DNA from: Acidobacteriota bacterium
GTDB lineage: Bacteria; Pseudomonadota; Alphaproteobacteria; Acetobacterales; Acetobacteraceae
Length of the DNA: 33,033 nucleotides
NCBI GenBank assembly: GCA_903970435.1
Contig: CAJCIS010000222.1
Coordinates: forward strand, 1 to 33,033
Direction: 5' to 3'
Shown here: in pieces, positions 15,808 to 23,824 of the stretch
How the letters are laid out: each line of letters begins with the position of its first letter
Position numbering within the stretch: position 1 is the first letter of the stretch
Notes under the pieces: generated by a model
Databases searched by the model: none
The model's input: only the letters and a program-made list of their open reading frames with translations
Told to the model about the DNA's origin: nothing
Translations under genes and position numbers: made by a program

Positions 15808-16533
15808 ATGCCGGGGGCTTTTCTGAGCCCCAACTACGACGCTCGCCCCGCCCCGGTAGACACACTCATCCTTCACTACACTGGCATGCAGTCCGCCCAG
15901 GCCGCCATCGACCGACTCTGCGATCCCGCCGCCAAAGTCTCCAGTCATTACGTCGTCGACGAAGACGGCACCGTCCATAGCCTGGTCCCGGAAAACCTCC
16001 GCGCCTGGCACGCCGGCATCTCCTTTTGGCGCGGCCGCCGGACGCTGAATGACGTCTCCATCGGCCTCGAAATCGTCAACCCCGGCCATGCGTGGGGCTA
16101 TCGGCCATTCCCCGCCGCCCAGATCGACGCCGTAACCACCCTGTGCCACGCGATCCTCGCCCGCCACGACATCCCGGCGCGCAACATCGTCGCCCACAGC
16201 GACGTCGCCCCCGACCGCAAACAGGACCCGGGCGAACTTTTCCCCTGGCAGGCCCTCGCCGCCGCCGGCATCGGCCTTTGGCCCGCGGTGCCGGACGCCG
16301 GCACGGGCGACAGCGACTGGACCGCCTTTGCGGTCCGCAGCGCGCTCGAAACGATAGGCTACGACGTCTCGGATGCCTCTGAAGCGGGCCTCGCGACCCT
16401 GCTGCTTGCCTTCCAGCGGCACTGGCGGCCGGAGGGAATTACCGGGCGGGCAGACTTTGGGACGGTGGGACGTCTGGAAGCGTTACTCCGGCTGATTGAC
16501 GAACCTAAGGCAGACGAAGCAGGTCTCGTTTGA
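15808..16533 (+). CDS. N-acetylmuramoyl-L-alanine amidase, AmpD/AmiD type
   Basis: A 241-residue amidase_2 enzyme that cleaves the amide between muramic acid and the stem peptide. The zinc ligands are visible: His23 in LILHYTGM, His130 in IVAHSDVAP and Asp140 in DRKQDPG; Glu88 in IGLEIVNPG is the usual catalytic-site acid. Residues about 165-230 look like a peptidoglycan-binding domain (LETIGYDV, LLLAFQRHWRPEGITG). There is no signal peptide, so it could act in cytoplasmic muropeptide recycling like AmpD, although the C-terminal domain is more like AmiD. The ATG at 15808 has AGGAAG eight bases upstream; in-frame starts at 15772 and 15802 are less likely. It closes the sspB-mla cluster. Confidence 0.92.
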   Translation: MPGAFLSPNYDARPAPVDTLILHYTGMQSAQAAIDRLCDPAAKVSSHYVVDEDGTVHSLVPENLRAWHAGISFWRGRRTLNDVSIGLEIVNPGHAWGYRPFPAAQIDAVTTLCHAILARHDIPARNIVAHSDVAPDRKQDPGELFPWQALAAAGIGLWPAVPDAGTGDSDWTAFAVRSALETIGYDVSDASEAGLATLLLAFQRHWRPEGITGRADFGTVGRLEALLRLIDEPKADEAGLV

Positions 16534-16585
16534 AAAAAAGAACCAAGAAACTTTTTTGCTTCTTCTTTTCAAAAAACCTTGCTCT
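16530..16585. repeat. Family A hairpin repeat, copy 6 (degenerate double copy)
   Basis: A forward part TTTGAAAAAAAGAACCAAG followed by an inverted part GCTTCTTCTTTTCAAAAAAC. It begins at the amidase stop codon and ends about 115 bp before the RND pump gene. It is a plausible terminator for the long upstream operon. Confidence 0.68.
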
Positions 16586-16610
16586 CCTGGCAAGACCGCG
16601 CCGCTAAAAC

Positions 16611-16620
16611 ATTATATAAT
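16611..16620 (+). promoter_or_regulatory. Candidate -10 element upstream of the RND pump operon
   Basis: ATTATATAAT includes a perfect TATAAT at 16615-16620, 81 bases before the pump start, in a locally A/T-rich patch after the family A repeat. No good -35 hexamer lies at the usual spacing, so this is only a candidate. Confidence 0.3.
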
Positions 16621-16700
16621 TTACTCTTTTGCGGCCGGACCCCATTTAGCTTGGTGTTAACAGGGCCAAGTCAGATGCAGCACGCTCTTTTCGCCGCCAG

Positions 16701-19700
16701 ATGATCGGCATTGTCCGGATCGCGCTTGCGCGGCCTTACACGTTTATCGTCATGGCGCTGCTGATACTGATCTTCGGCGTCATTTCCGCCATCCGCACGC
16801 CCACTGACATCCTGCCAAATATCGGCATTCCGGTCGTTGCCGCGGTGTGGTCGTATAATGGCATGTCGCCGGACGACATGTCCGGCCGGGTGGTCTATTA
16901 TTATGAACGCACGCTGAGTTCCCAGGTCAACGACATTTCCCACATCGAGAGCCAGTCGATGTTCGGCTATGGCGTGGTCAAAATCTTTTTCCAGCCGAGC
17001 GTAAATATTAACGCCGCGCTGGCGCAGGTGACGGCGGCCTCGCAGACGGTGCTGAAATTGCTCCCGCCGGGCATCACGCCGCCTTATGTGCTGTCGTTCA
17101 ACGCGTCCAGCGTGCCGATTTTGCAACTCGCGCTGTCAAGCAAATCGTTGTCTCAGGCAAAACTTTTTGATGACGGGCAGAACTTCATACGACCGCAGCT
17201 GGCCACCGTGGAGGGCGCTGCGATCCCGTCGCCATACGGCGGCAAAGTGCCGCAAATCCAGATCGACCTGGACCAGCACGGGCTGCAGAGCCATGGCCTG
17301 TCCGCACAGGATGTGGTCGCGGCTTTGGCCGAGCAAAATTTGATTACGCCGGTCGGCACGCAGAAGGTAGGCCTGTTCGAATGGAACGTGGCGCTAAACG
17401 ATGCCCCGCGCGAATTCGCCGACCTCGAAAATTTACCGATAAAGCGCGCAGGCGGTACGGTGATTTACATGCGCGACGTTGCGCATGTCCGTAACGGCTC
17501 GCCACCGCAGACCAACATTGTGCATGTGGACGGCACCCACGCGGTGCTGATGACCATCCTGAAAGCCGGCGCCGCCTCCACGCTGGACATCATTTCCCAA
17601 ACCAAGGCGCTGTTGCCGCAAATCCGCGCCGGCTTGCCGCGCGCTTTGCAACTGACCGCGGTGGGCGACCAATCCGTGTTCGTCACGTCCGCCGTGCTCG
17701 GCGTGGTGCGCGAGGCGGTGATTGCCGCGGTGCTGACCGGCCTGATGATCCTGGTGTTCCTGGGCAGTTGGCGCTCGACGGTGATCATCACGATCTCCAT
17801 TCCGCTCGCCGTGCTGTTCGCGCTGACGATGCTGTCGGTGCTAGGGGAGACGATCAATGTCATGACGCTGGGTGGCCTGGCGCTGGCGGTCGGCATCCTC
17901 GTCGATGACGCAACGGTCACCATCGAAAACATGAATTATCATCTGGAAATGGGCAAGGAGGTCGAGCGGTCCATCATGGACGGTGCGGCGCAGATCGTGG
18001 TGCCGGCGACCGTATCGCTGCTCTGCATCTGCATCGTGTTCGTGCCTATGTTCGGCCTCGGCGGCGTCGCCGGCTACCTGTTCCGGCCGCTGGCGGAAGC
18101 AGTGGTGTTCGCCATGATCGGCTCCTACATCCTGTCCCGCACGCTGGTCCCCACGCTCGCTAATTTCCTGCTCCGCAAGCACGTGCACCAATCGACCCAT
18201 GACCGCAAACGCAGTATCTTCAGCCGTTTCCAGCGCGCTTTCGAATTCCGCTTCGAGCAACTTCGGCGCACCTATGTCGGTCTGCTGGAACTGGCGCTGG
18301 CCTGGCGGGCGCGCACGCTGATCGGCTTCTTCGCCGCGGCGCTGCTGTCATTCGGGCTGGTGCCGTTCCTGGGTCGCAACTTCTTCCCGGCCGTCGCCTC
18401 TGACCAGATCAAACTCCACGTGCGCGCCCAGACCGGTACGCGTATCGAGGACGTGTCGGCGCTCTGCGGCCGGATCGAAGATGTGATCCGCGCCAAAATC
18501 ATCCCGCCCGCCCATCTCGACACCATCGTTGACAATATCGGCATGCCGGTCAGCGGCATCAATCTGGCCTACGGCAATTCGGGGACGATCGGCGTCGGCG
18601 ACGCGGACATCCTGATCACGCTGAAGAACGCCACCGGCGACGATTACGAACGCCGCATGCGCGAGCTGCTGCCGCGCCTGTTTCCCGGCACCGTGTTCGC
18701 CATCCTGCCGGCCGACATCATTACTCAAATCATCAATTTCGGCCTGCCAGCGCCCATCGACCTGCAAATCGTCGGCAACGACCTGCCGGCCGATCGCGCC
18801 TATGCCGACCGGCTACTGGCCAGAATCAGCCACGTGCCCGGCGTCGTCGACGCGCGCATTCAGCAGGCGTTCAACGAGCCGACGCTGCGCGTGAATGTCG
18901 ACCGGTCGCTCGCCGCGCTGGTCGGCATTACGGAAAAAGACGCCGCGACCAGCATGCTGGATACGCTGGCCGGCAGCATCCAGACCGCGCCGACCTTCTG
19001 GCTCAATCCGAAAAACGGTGTGTCCTATCCGATCGTCGTGCAGACACCGCAATACGACATGGACACGATGGCGAATTTGCAGAATATGCCGATGGGCAGC
19101 AGCGGTGCCACCGAGCTCACCGGCGGATTGGCAACGACGGAAACAACCGCATCGGACGCGGTGGTGTCGCACTACAATGTCCGTCCAGTGATCGACATCT
19201 ACGCGGCCACCCAGGGTCGCGACCTTGGCGCCGTCGCCACCGACATCGATCGCATTGTGGCTGATGCGGCAAGCGATCTGCCGCGCGCCGCCCAGGTGAC
19301 ATTGCGCGGGCAGGTGACCACGATGACGCAAGCCTACAGCCAGCTCATCACCGGGCTCGGTTTTGCCATCGCCTTGATCTACCTGCTTATTGTAGTGAAT
19401 TTCCAATCCTGGACCGACCCTGCCGTTATCGTGCTGGGTCTGCCCGGTGCGCTGGCCGGCATTGTCTGGATGCTTTTTCTCACCGGCACGACCATTTCGG
19501 TGCCGGCGCTGACCGGCGCCATCATGTGCATGGGTGTCGCCACCGCCAACTCCATCCTGGTCATCAGCTTCGCGCGGGAGCGCATGGAGTCCGGCATGGA
19601 CGCTTTGCAGGCCGCGATTGAGGCCGGCGCCACGCGGTTCCGCCCGGTGCTGATGACCGCGCTGGCCATGATCATCGGCATGGGCCCAACTGCGCTGAGT

Positions 19701-19850
19701 GCGGAACAAAACGCCCCGCTCGGCCGCGCTGTTATCGGCGGTCTGCTGTTCGCCACCGCGGCGACCTTGTTTGTGGTGCCCACGATCTTCAGCCTCGCGC
19801 ATGGCAGGCGTGCAGCAGCACTTCCCGCCAACGCTCAGCCCGCGGAGTGA
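16701..19850 (+). CDS. RND efflux pump, inner-membrane permease subunit (HAE1-like)
   Basis: A 1049-residue proton-driven drug exporter. The AcrB-like architecture is complete: an N-terminal span (RPYTFIVMALLILIFGVI), a first porter region, spans 2-6, a second porter region (about 560-870), and terminal spans 8-12. The proton-relay pair is present in span 4 as GILVDDATVTIEN (Asp402, Asp403), and the Arg of RFRPVLMT is kept in span 11. The span-10 Lys (Lys940 in AcrB) is replaced: the segment reads GVATANSILVISF with Ala949. Its adaptor and outer-membrane partner genes follow immediately. The start ATG at 16701 gives the normal short cytoplasmic tip, although its ribosome binding site is poor. 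The substrate cannot be read from sequence. Confidence 0.95.
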   Translation: MIGIVRIALARPYTFIVMALLILIFGVISAIRTPTDILPNIGIPVVAAVWSYNGMSPDDMSGRVVYYYERTLSSQVNDISHIESQSMFGYGVVKIFFQPSVNINAALAQVTAASQTVLKLLPPGITPPYVLSFNASSVPILQLALSSKSLSQAKLFDDGQNFIRPQLATVEGAAIPSPYGGKVPQIQIDLDQHGLQSHGLSAQDVVAALAEQNLITPVGTQKVGLFEWNVALNDAPREFADLENLPIKRAGGTVIYMRDVAHVRNGSPPQTNIVHVDGTHAVLMTILKAGAASTLDIISQTKALLPQIRAGLPRALQLTAVGDQSVFVTSAVLGVVREAVIAAVLTGLMILVFLGSWRSTVIITISIPLAVLFALTMLSVLGETINVMTLGGLALAVGILVDDATVTIENMNYHLEMGKEVERSIMDGAAQIVVPATVSLLCICIVFVPMFGLGGVAGYLFRPLAEAVVFAMIGSYILSRTLVPTLANFLLRKHVHQSTHDRKRSIFSRFQRAFEFRFEQLRRTYVGLLELALAWRARTLIGFFAAALLSFGLVPFLGRNFFPAVASDQIKLHVRAQTGTRIEDVSALCGRIEDVIRAKIIPPAHLDTIVDNIGMPVSGINLAYGNSGTIGVGDADILITLKNATGDDYERRMRELLPRLFPGTVFAILPADIITQIINFGLPAPIDLQIVGNDLPADRAYADRLLARISHVPGVVDARIQQAFNEPTLRVNVDRSLAALVGITEKDAATSMLDTLAGSIQTAPTFWLNPKNGVSYPIVVQTPQYDMDTMANLQNMPMGSSGATELTGGLATTETTASDAVVSHYNVRPVIDIYAATQGRDLGAVATDIDRIVADAASDLPRAAQVTLRGQVTTMTQAYSQLITGLGFAIALIYLLIVVNFQSWTDPAVIVLGLPGALAGIVWMLFLTGTTISVPALTGAIMCMGVATANSILVISFARERMESGMDALQAAIEAGATRFRPVLMTALAMIIGMGPTALSAEQNAPLGRAVIGGLLFATAATLFVVPTIFSLAHGRRAAALPANAQPAE

Positions 19851-19856
19851 CGCAGT

Positions 19857-21131
19857 ATGCCGGATAACGGTTTTGGCCACATGACCACGCAGCACACGCG
19901 CGAACGCGGCCCGGATCAGCCGCCGCAGGACGGCAACGAAAATCCAGCTTCCGCTGCTGATGCACACGACCACAGCCCGCATCAGAACCCGCCAAGGCCA
20001 CGCCGTGTGAAGCTGGCCGCGACCGTTTTCGCGTTCGTCGCCGTCGCTCTTGCCGCCTACGGCATCGCCACCCGCAGGAACGCCGAAGCACGTCTTGCGA
20101 CCTGGACCGACGCGCAGGCACTGCCCACCGTTGCGGTGTCGCACCCGATGTCCAACGATGCTGCCCGGGCGCTCACGCTGCCGGGCGATGTGGAGGCGTA
20201 CTACGAGGCACCGATCTACGCACGTGTGAACGGCTACCTGCACACCTGGTTCGACGATATCGGCGCCCACGTGAAGGCGGGGCAGGTCCTGGCTACGATC
20301 GAGACGCCGGACTTGGATCAGCAACTGTCGCAAGCGCAAGCGGATTTGGCCAGTGCGAATGCAAACTTCGCGCTTGCTGCCCTCACCGCCAAACGTTGGC
20401 ACGCGCTGCTCGCCACAAATTCCGTCTCCCAGCAATCCGCCGATGAAAAGCAGGGCGCCGCCGAAGCTGAGCATGCTGCAGTGAGTGCGCAGCAGGCTCA
20501 CGTCGAACAATTGCGCGCGCTGCAAGCGTTCAAACGCCTGACCGCACCGTTCAATGGCGTTGTCACCGCACGCAATACCGACATCGGCGCGCTGATCAAC
20601 GCCGGCTCCAGTGCTGCCAATCCCCTGTTCAAGGTTGCCGACGTGCACCAGATGCGCGTCTATGTCCGAGTGCCGCAGGTCTACGCCAGCGAGCTTTCGC
20701 TTGGCATGCATGCGACGCTCACTCAGCCGCAATACCCGGGCCAGACCTTTCCCGCACAGCTGGCTACGACATCCGAATCGGTCGCGGCAGCAAGCCGCAC
20801 TGTTCTCGTAGAACTGCTTGCCGACAACCAAGCCGGCAAGCTATGGCCAGGTACCTATGCGGAGATAAAATTCGATCTGCCACCGGACCATGGCGTTCTG
20901 CGCGTCCCGTCCAGCGCGCTGATATTCCGCTCCCATGGCGCGCAGCTCGCGACACTGGGACCCGGCGATCACATCGTCATGAAGGACGTCACGATCGGCC
21001 GCAATCTCGGCCAGGAAATTGAAATAACGGGAGGGATTTCATCGGACGCCCTTGTGGTCGAAACGCCGCTTGACACGCTTGAGGACGGACAATCGGTCCA
21101 CGTGGCAGCGGGCGGCGCCACCGCGGACTGA
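19857..21131 (+). CDS. RND efflux periplasmic adaptor (membrane fusion protein)
   Basis: A 424-residue adaptor. The N-terminus is an unusual 47-residue hydrophilic tail rich in His, Asp and Pro, then one membrane span (about 50-66, LAATVFAFVAVALAAYGIA). The periplasmic part has the expected order: a lipoyl half-motif (YEAPIYARVNGYLHTWFDDIGAHVKAGQ), an alpha hairpin (about 155-220), the second lipoyl half (LTAPFNGVVTARNTDIGALI), then beta-barrel and membrane-proximal domains. It links the pump to the outer-membrane channel. The ATG at 19857 has GGAG nine bases upstream and lies six bases after the pump stop. The gene overlaps the next one by one base (TGATG). Confidence 0.94.
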   Translation: MPDNGFGHMTTQHTRERGPDQPPQDGNENPASAADAHDHSPHQNPPRPRRVKLAATVFAFVAVALAAYGIATRRNAEARLATWTDAQALPTVAVSHPMSNDAARALTLPGDVEAYYEAPIYARVNGYLHTWFDDIGAHVKAGQVLATIETPDLDQQLSQAQADLASANANFALAALTAKRWHALLATNSVSQQSADEKQGAAEAEHAAVSAQQAHVEQLRALQAFKRLTAPFNGVVTARNTDIGALINAGSSAANPLFKVADVHQMRVYVRVPQVYASELSLGMHATLTQPQYPGQTFPAQLATTSESVAAASRTVLVELLADNQAGKLWPGTYAEIKFDLPPDHGVLRVPSSALIFRSHGAQLATLGPGDHIVMKDVTIGRNLGQEIEITGGISSDALVVETPLDTLEDGQSVHVAAGGATAD

Positions 21132-22585
21132 TGCACATGCAGATCAGGCGGAAGGAAGCAGTTCTTTTTTTGAAAAAAAAGAACCAAAAAAACTCTTTCT
21201 TTTTGGTTTGTGCGCTTGTGCTGACAGGGTGCGACATGGCGCCGCGCTACCATGTGCCTGTTGTTTCTACGCCGGTTTCCTACAGTGAGGCGACACGCTG
21301 GCAGGAGGCGAAGCCGGCCGATACCGTGCCGCGCGGCGCCTGGTGGCGCGTGTTCCATGATCCGACGTTGAACGCGCTGGAACCGCGCGTGGACAGCGCC
21401 AATCCGGACCTGCAGGCGCAGGCCGCCATTTATGACCAAGCCCGGGCCCTGCTGGCCGAGGCGCAGTCAGGCATCTTTCCGCAATTGCAGTTGGGCGGCC
21501 ATATCAGCACCAACCGCCAATCCAATAGCCGTCCACTGCGCGGCAAAGACGAACCAAATCAATACCTGGACAACGCCGTAGACACGCAGGCGACATACGA
21601 GCTGGATCTTTGGGACCGTGTTGCGAATAGCATAAAAGCCGGCAAGGCCGCCGTCGCCGCCAGCGCCGCGGACGTGGCTTCATTACGCCTGTCCCTGCAC
21701 GCCGAATTGGCAACCGACTATTTCACGTTGCGCGGCCTCGATGCCGAGGCACAATTATATGCCAACACGGTGACGGCCTACAGCCAGGCTCTGACGCTGA
21801 CTCAGAACCGCTTCGCTGGCAAAATAGCCTCCGGCATGGACGTCTCGCGCGCTGCGTCGCAATTGCACGACGCGCAGGCACAGGCGACCGATATTGCCGC
21901 GCGACGCGCCCTTGCCGCGCACGCCATCGCAATCCTGATCGGTGTGCCGCCAGGCGCGCTGCCGATCCCAACCGAAATTGCCAGCGTGCGTGTGCCCTCA
22001 ACCGCCGCTGGCGTGCCCGCCACGTTGCTCCAACGGCGGCCGGACATTGCATCGGCCGAGCGTGCGGTTGCGGCCGCCAACGCCGAAATCGGCGTTGTGC
22101 GCGCGGCATTCTATCCGAACATCTCGCTCAACCTCGAGTTCGGCATCCAAGATACCGGTTTCAACCTCGCCAGTCTGGGCAACAGCTTTTGGTCGGTTGG
22201 TCCAGGCGCGACGCTGCCGATATTCGAGGGCGGCCTGCGCACGGCCGAAGAGAAGGCCGCATTTGCGGTTTACCGTCGCACGGTGGCCGACTATCGCGCC
22301 ACCGTGCTGGACGCGTTTCGCGACGTCGAGGATGAATTGGCCTTGCTCCACTGGCTCGGCGATGAACTCACGCAGGAGCAACGGGCGGTGGCCGCCGCTC
22401 AGCAAACGGTGACAATGTCGATGGCGCTGTACAGGGATGGTGCTGCCAATTTTCTCGAGGTCGTGACGGCTCAGACCGCTGAATTGCAGGCCGAACGCGC
22501 CGCATTGGACATCCGCACGCGTCGGCTGCAAGCGAGCGTTTCCCTCATTCGCGCGCTCGGCGGTGGATGGCAGGACAACGGATGA
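21131..22585 (+). CDS. RND outer-membrane efflux lipoprotein, OprM/NodT type
   Basis: The outer-membrane channel of the tripartite pump, up to 484 residues, with two outer-membrane factor domains (for example YELDLWDRVANSIKAGKAAV in the first and RRPDIASAERAVAAANAEIGV in the second). The lipobox LTGC makes it a lipoprotein. Three starts are possible: ATG 21131, ATG 21137 and TTG 21170. The TTG is attractive because it gives a compact 20-residue signal (MKKKNQKNSFFLVCALVLTG, Cys21), and GGAAG lies about eleven bases upstream. With the first ATG the lipobox Cys is at residue 34, unusually deep. The region 21150-21205, including the Lys-rich signal part, is a family A repeat. Confidence 0.92.
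   Translation: MHMQIRRKEAVLFLKKKNQKNSFFLVCALVLTGCDMAPRYHVPVVSTPVSYSEATRWQEAKPADTVPRGAWWRVFHDPTLNALEPRVDSANPDLQAQAAIYDQARALLAEAQSGIFPQLQLGGHISTNRQSNSRPLRGKDEPNQYLDNAVDTQATYELDLWDRVANSIKAGKAAVAASAADVASLRLSLHAELATDYFTLRGLDAEAQLYANTVTAYSQALTLTQNRFAGKIASGMDVSRAASQLHDAQAQATDIAARRALAAHAIAILIGVPPGALPIPTEIASVRVPSTAAGVPATLLQRRPDIASAERAVAAANAEIGVVRAAFYPNISLNLEFGIQDTGFNLASLGNSFWSVGPGATLPIFEGGLRTAEEKAAFAVYRRTVADYRATVLDAFRDVEDELALLHWLGDELTQEQRAVAAAQQTVTMSMALYRDGAANFLEVVTAQTAELQAERAALDIRTRRLQASVSLIRALGGGWQDNG
21150..21205 (+). repeat. Family A hairpin repeat, copy 7, inside a coding region
   Basis: GGAAGGAAGCAGTTC, then TTTTTTTGAAAAAAAAG, then AACCAAAAAAACTCTTTC. Unlike the other copies, it lies within the open reading frame of the outer-membrane lipoprotein, where it encodes the Lys/Asn-rich start of the signal peptide. 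Confidence 0.8.
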
Positions 22586-22627
22586 TGAGCTGATACACCA
22601 GGCCCTTAGGCCCTAAGAACTTTTCTC

Positions 22628-23104
22628 TTAACTCAACCTTCGGTCGGCTAGGGCCTTGCCCATCAGCAGGCCTAGCTCGCCGGGGCGGTCGCTGTAGGCG
22701 CACATCATGCGGTACGGGACGGCGGTAATGTCGGCGATGGCGTTCAACTTGCCGGCGACGTCGAGCGCGCTGAATTTGCCGGCGCCGGGCTGGCGCTCGA
22801 ACACGGCGGCGACCGCTTGCAGCGTGCGGGCAGGTACGATGGCCAGCACGCGCAGATGCGCCGGCGTAATATCGCGCGGCGTCAACCTGCGGCTCGGCAC
22901 CGCCTGGGCCACTTTCATGGTGTCGGTGGGCGCGGCGCCCGAACGCGTGGCGCCCGGCGGTGGCGTCGCGGTCAGATCGCTGGCCCGATAATCCAGTTCG
23001 GCCCCGTTGTCCTGCATGATAAACACCCGGTCGCCGTCGCACTCCAGAACCTTACCGCTGCGCTGGCCGCCGATGTGCCAAACCCTCTGTCCGACCGAAA
23101 ACAT
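22628..23104 (-). CDS. Hypothetical protein with small N-terminal beta domain
   Basis: A 158-residue soluble protein that I do not recognise. The N-terminus (MFSVGQRVWHIGGQRSGKVLECDGDRVFIM) looks like a small SH3/KOW-type beta barrel, followed by a Pro/Ala/Thr linker (about 50-70) and a helical C-terminal half (about 75-158, SRRLTPRDITPAHLRVLAIV to GLLMGKALADRRLS). The ATG at 23104 has GGGGGA eight bases upstream; an in-frame ATG at 23128 is less well placed. It is convergent with the RND operon, only 42 bases from the lipoprotein stop. A CarD-like regulator was considered, but the similarity is confined to the short beta domain. Confidence 0.7.
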   Translation of the reverse strand: MFSVGQRVWHIGGQRSGKVLECDGDRVFIMQDNGAELDYRASDLTATPPPGATRSGAAPTDTMKVAQAVPSRRLTPRDITPAHLRVLAIVPARTLQAVAAVFERQPGAGKFSALDVAGKLNAIADITAVPYRMMCAYSDRPGELGLLMGKALADRRLS

Positions 23105-23221
23105 GATCTGTTTCCCCCGGGGACGCATTTCGCAGCCCCCACCGCCTGTCGGGGTCCACTATAGCATGTCGGTTGGCCGGGATGCCGGTGCCGACGAGTT
23201 TCCAGTCACGCGCAAGCCGAC

Positions 23222-23401
23222 CTAGACGCGAAAGAGCGGCCGGCGGCCCGCGGAAGGCCGCGTGGTGCCCGATAACAGCGAAGATTGCGCGGCTGCATCG
23301 GTTGGATCGACCTGCTTCTGCTCGGTCCGTTCCTGCGTGCGGTCGGGCGGGGCCGTTTTCTGCCGGTCGGTCACGCTGGTCGGCGGTGCTTTGTCGGCCA
23401 T
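23222..23401 (-). CDS. Small hydrophilic protein, 59 residues
   Basis: An ORF starting at ATG 23401 with GAGG six bases upstream and ending at TAG 23222. The product is highly charged and probably disordered (start MADKAPPTSVTDRQKTAPPD, end GRRPLFRV). There is no signal or membrane span and I recognise no family. The good ribosome binding site and tidy position in front of the 158-residue gene on the same strand support it; its low complexity argues for caution. A 17-base element shared with the phosphoketolase leader lies about 135 bases upstream. Confidence 0.5.
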   Translation of the reverse strand: MADKAPPTSVTDRQKTAPPDRTQERTEQKQVDPTDAAAQSSLLSGTTRPSAGRRPLFRV

Positions 23402-23535
23402 GCGCTACCTCGTTTGAGTTGGTGAACGTCTCACAACGCGTCCGGTTCACAGTCCTGGTGTGCTACGCACCAACGCGGCGAAGCACCGCCGGATGTGCGT
23501 GCAGAAGCGAACATGATGGTTGGCCGGGAAAATGT

Positions 23536-23552
23536 GCAGGTTCGGATTCTAC
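23536..23552 (-). promoter_or_regulatory. Shared 17-base upstream element, copy 1
   Basis: On the minus strand this reads GTAGAATCCGAACCTGC, identical to bases 26669-26685 on the plus strand. Both copies point toward a following gene (here the 59-residue protein). It contains TAGAAT, which could be a -10 hexamer. Whether it is a promoter, an operator or a chance repeat is open. Confidence 0.4.
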
Positions 23553-23624
23553 CCATATGCGCCATGGCGCAATACGCCCGCGCCGTCACATCTCATTCCG
23601 ACATTCTTGCAACAATGCCAGCGT

Positions 23625-23774
23625 TCAACGGGTTCGCGGCAGCAAGGAAAAACCATCTGAAAGCACATAGATGATGATCGCCACGGAAAGCAAGAAGAAA
23701 CCCGTCCAGAACAGCGGCGAATGATGAATGCGTCGCCAATGGCGTCGTGGCCGTATGTCAGTTTTTTCCGCCAT
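23625..23774 (-). CDS. Small single-span membrane protein next to the H+-ATPase
   Basis: A 49-residue protein starting at ATG 23774 with GGGAG six bases upstream. The N-terminus is strongly basic (RPRRHWRRIHHSPLFW), followed by one membrane span (about 23-41, TGFFLLSVAIIIYVLSDG) and a short basic tail. The positive-inside rule places the N-terminus in the cytoplasm. The gene lies 50 bp downstream of the P-type ATPase on the same strand, so the two are probably cotranscribed. Small single-span proteins often regulate P-type ATPases (as phospholamban or KdpF do), so a subunit role is an inference worth testing. Confidence 0.65.
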   Translation of the reverse strand: MAEKTDIRPRRHWRRIHHSPLFWTGFFLLSVAIIIYVLSDGFSLLPRTR

Positions 23775-23824
23775 GCGTTTCTCCCAGATTGCGCCGATGC
23801 TTTATCCCGTTGCGGCGAATAGCA

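Noticed and set aside
18813-20831. A 672-codon open frame on the minus strand across the RND pump and adaptor genes
   Set aside because: It is antisense to two clear genes, its translation is His/Gly/Arg/Gln-rich without recognisable domains, and it follows from the strong GC bias of the real frames.
22601-22620. A terminator between the convergent RND lipoprotein and the 158-residue gene
   Set aside because: CTTAG-GCC-CTAAG gives only a five-base stem, with a weak T-run; not enough to call.
22628-23104. A CarD-type transcription regulator
   Set aside because: Only a short beta-domain resemblance at the N-terminus; the CarD helical DNA-binding part is not recognisable.
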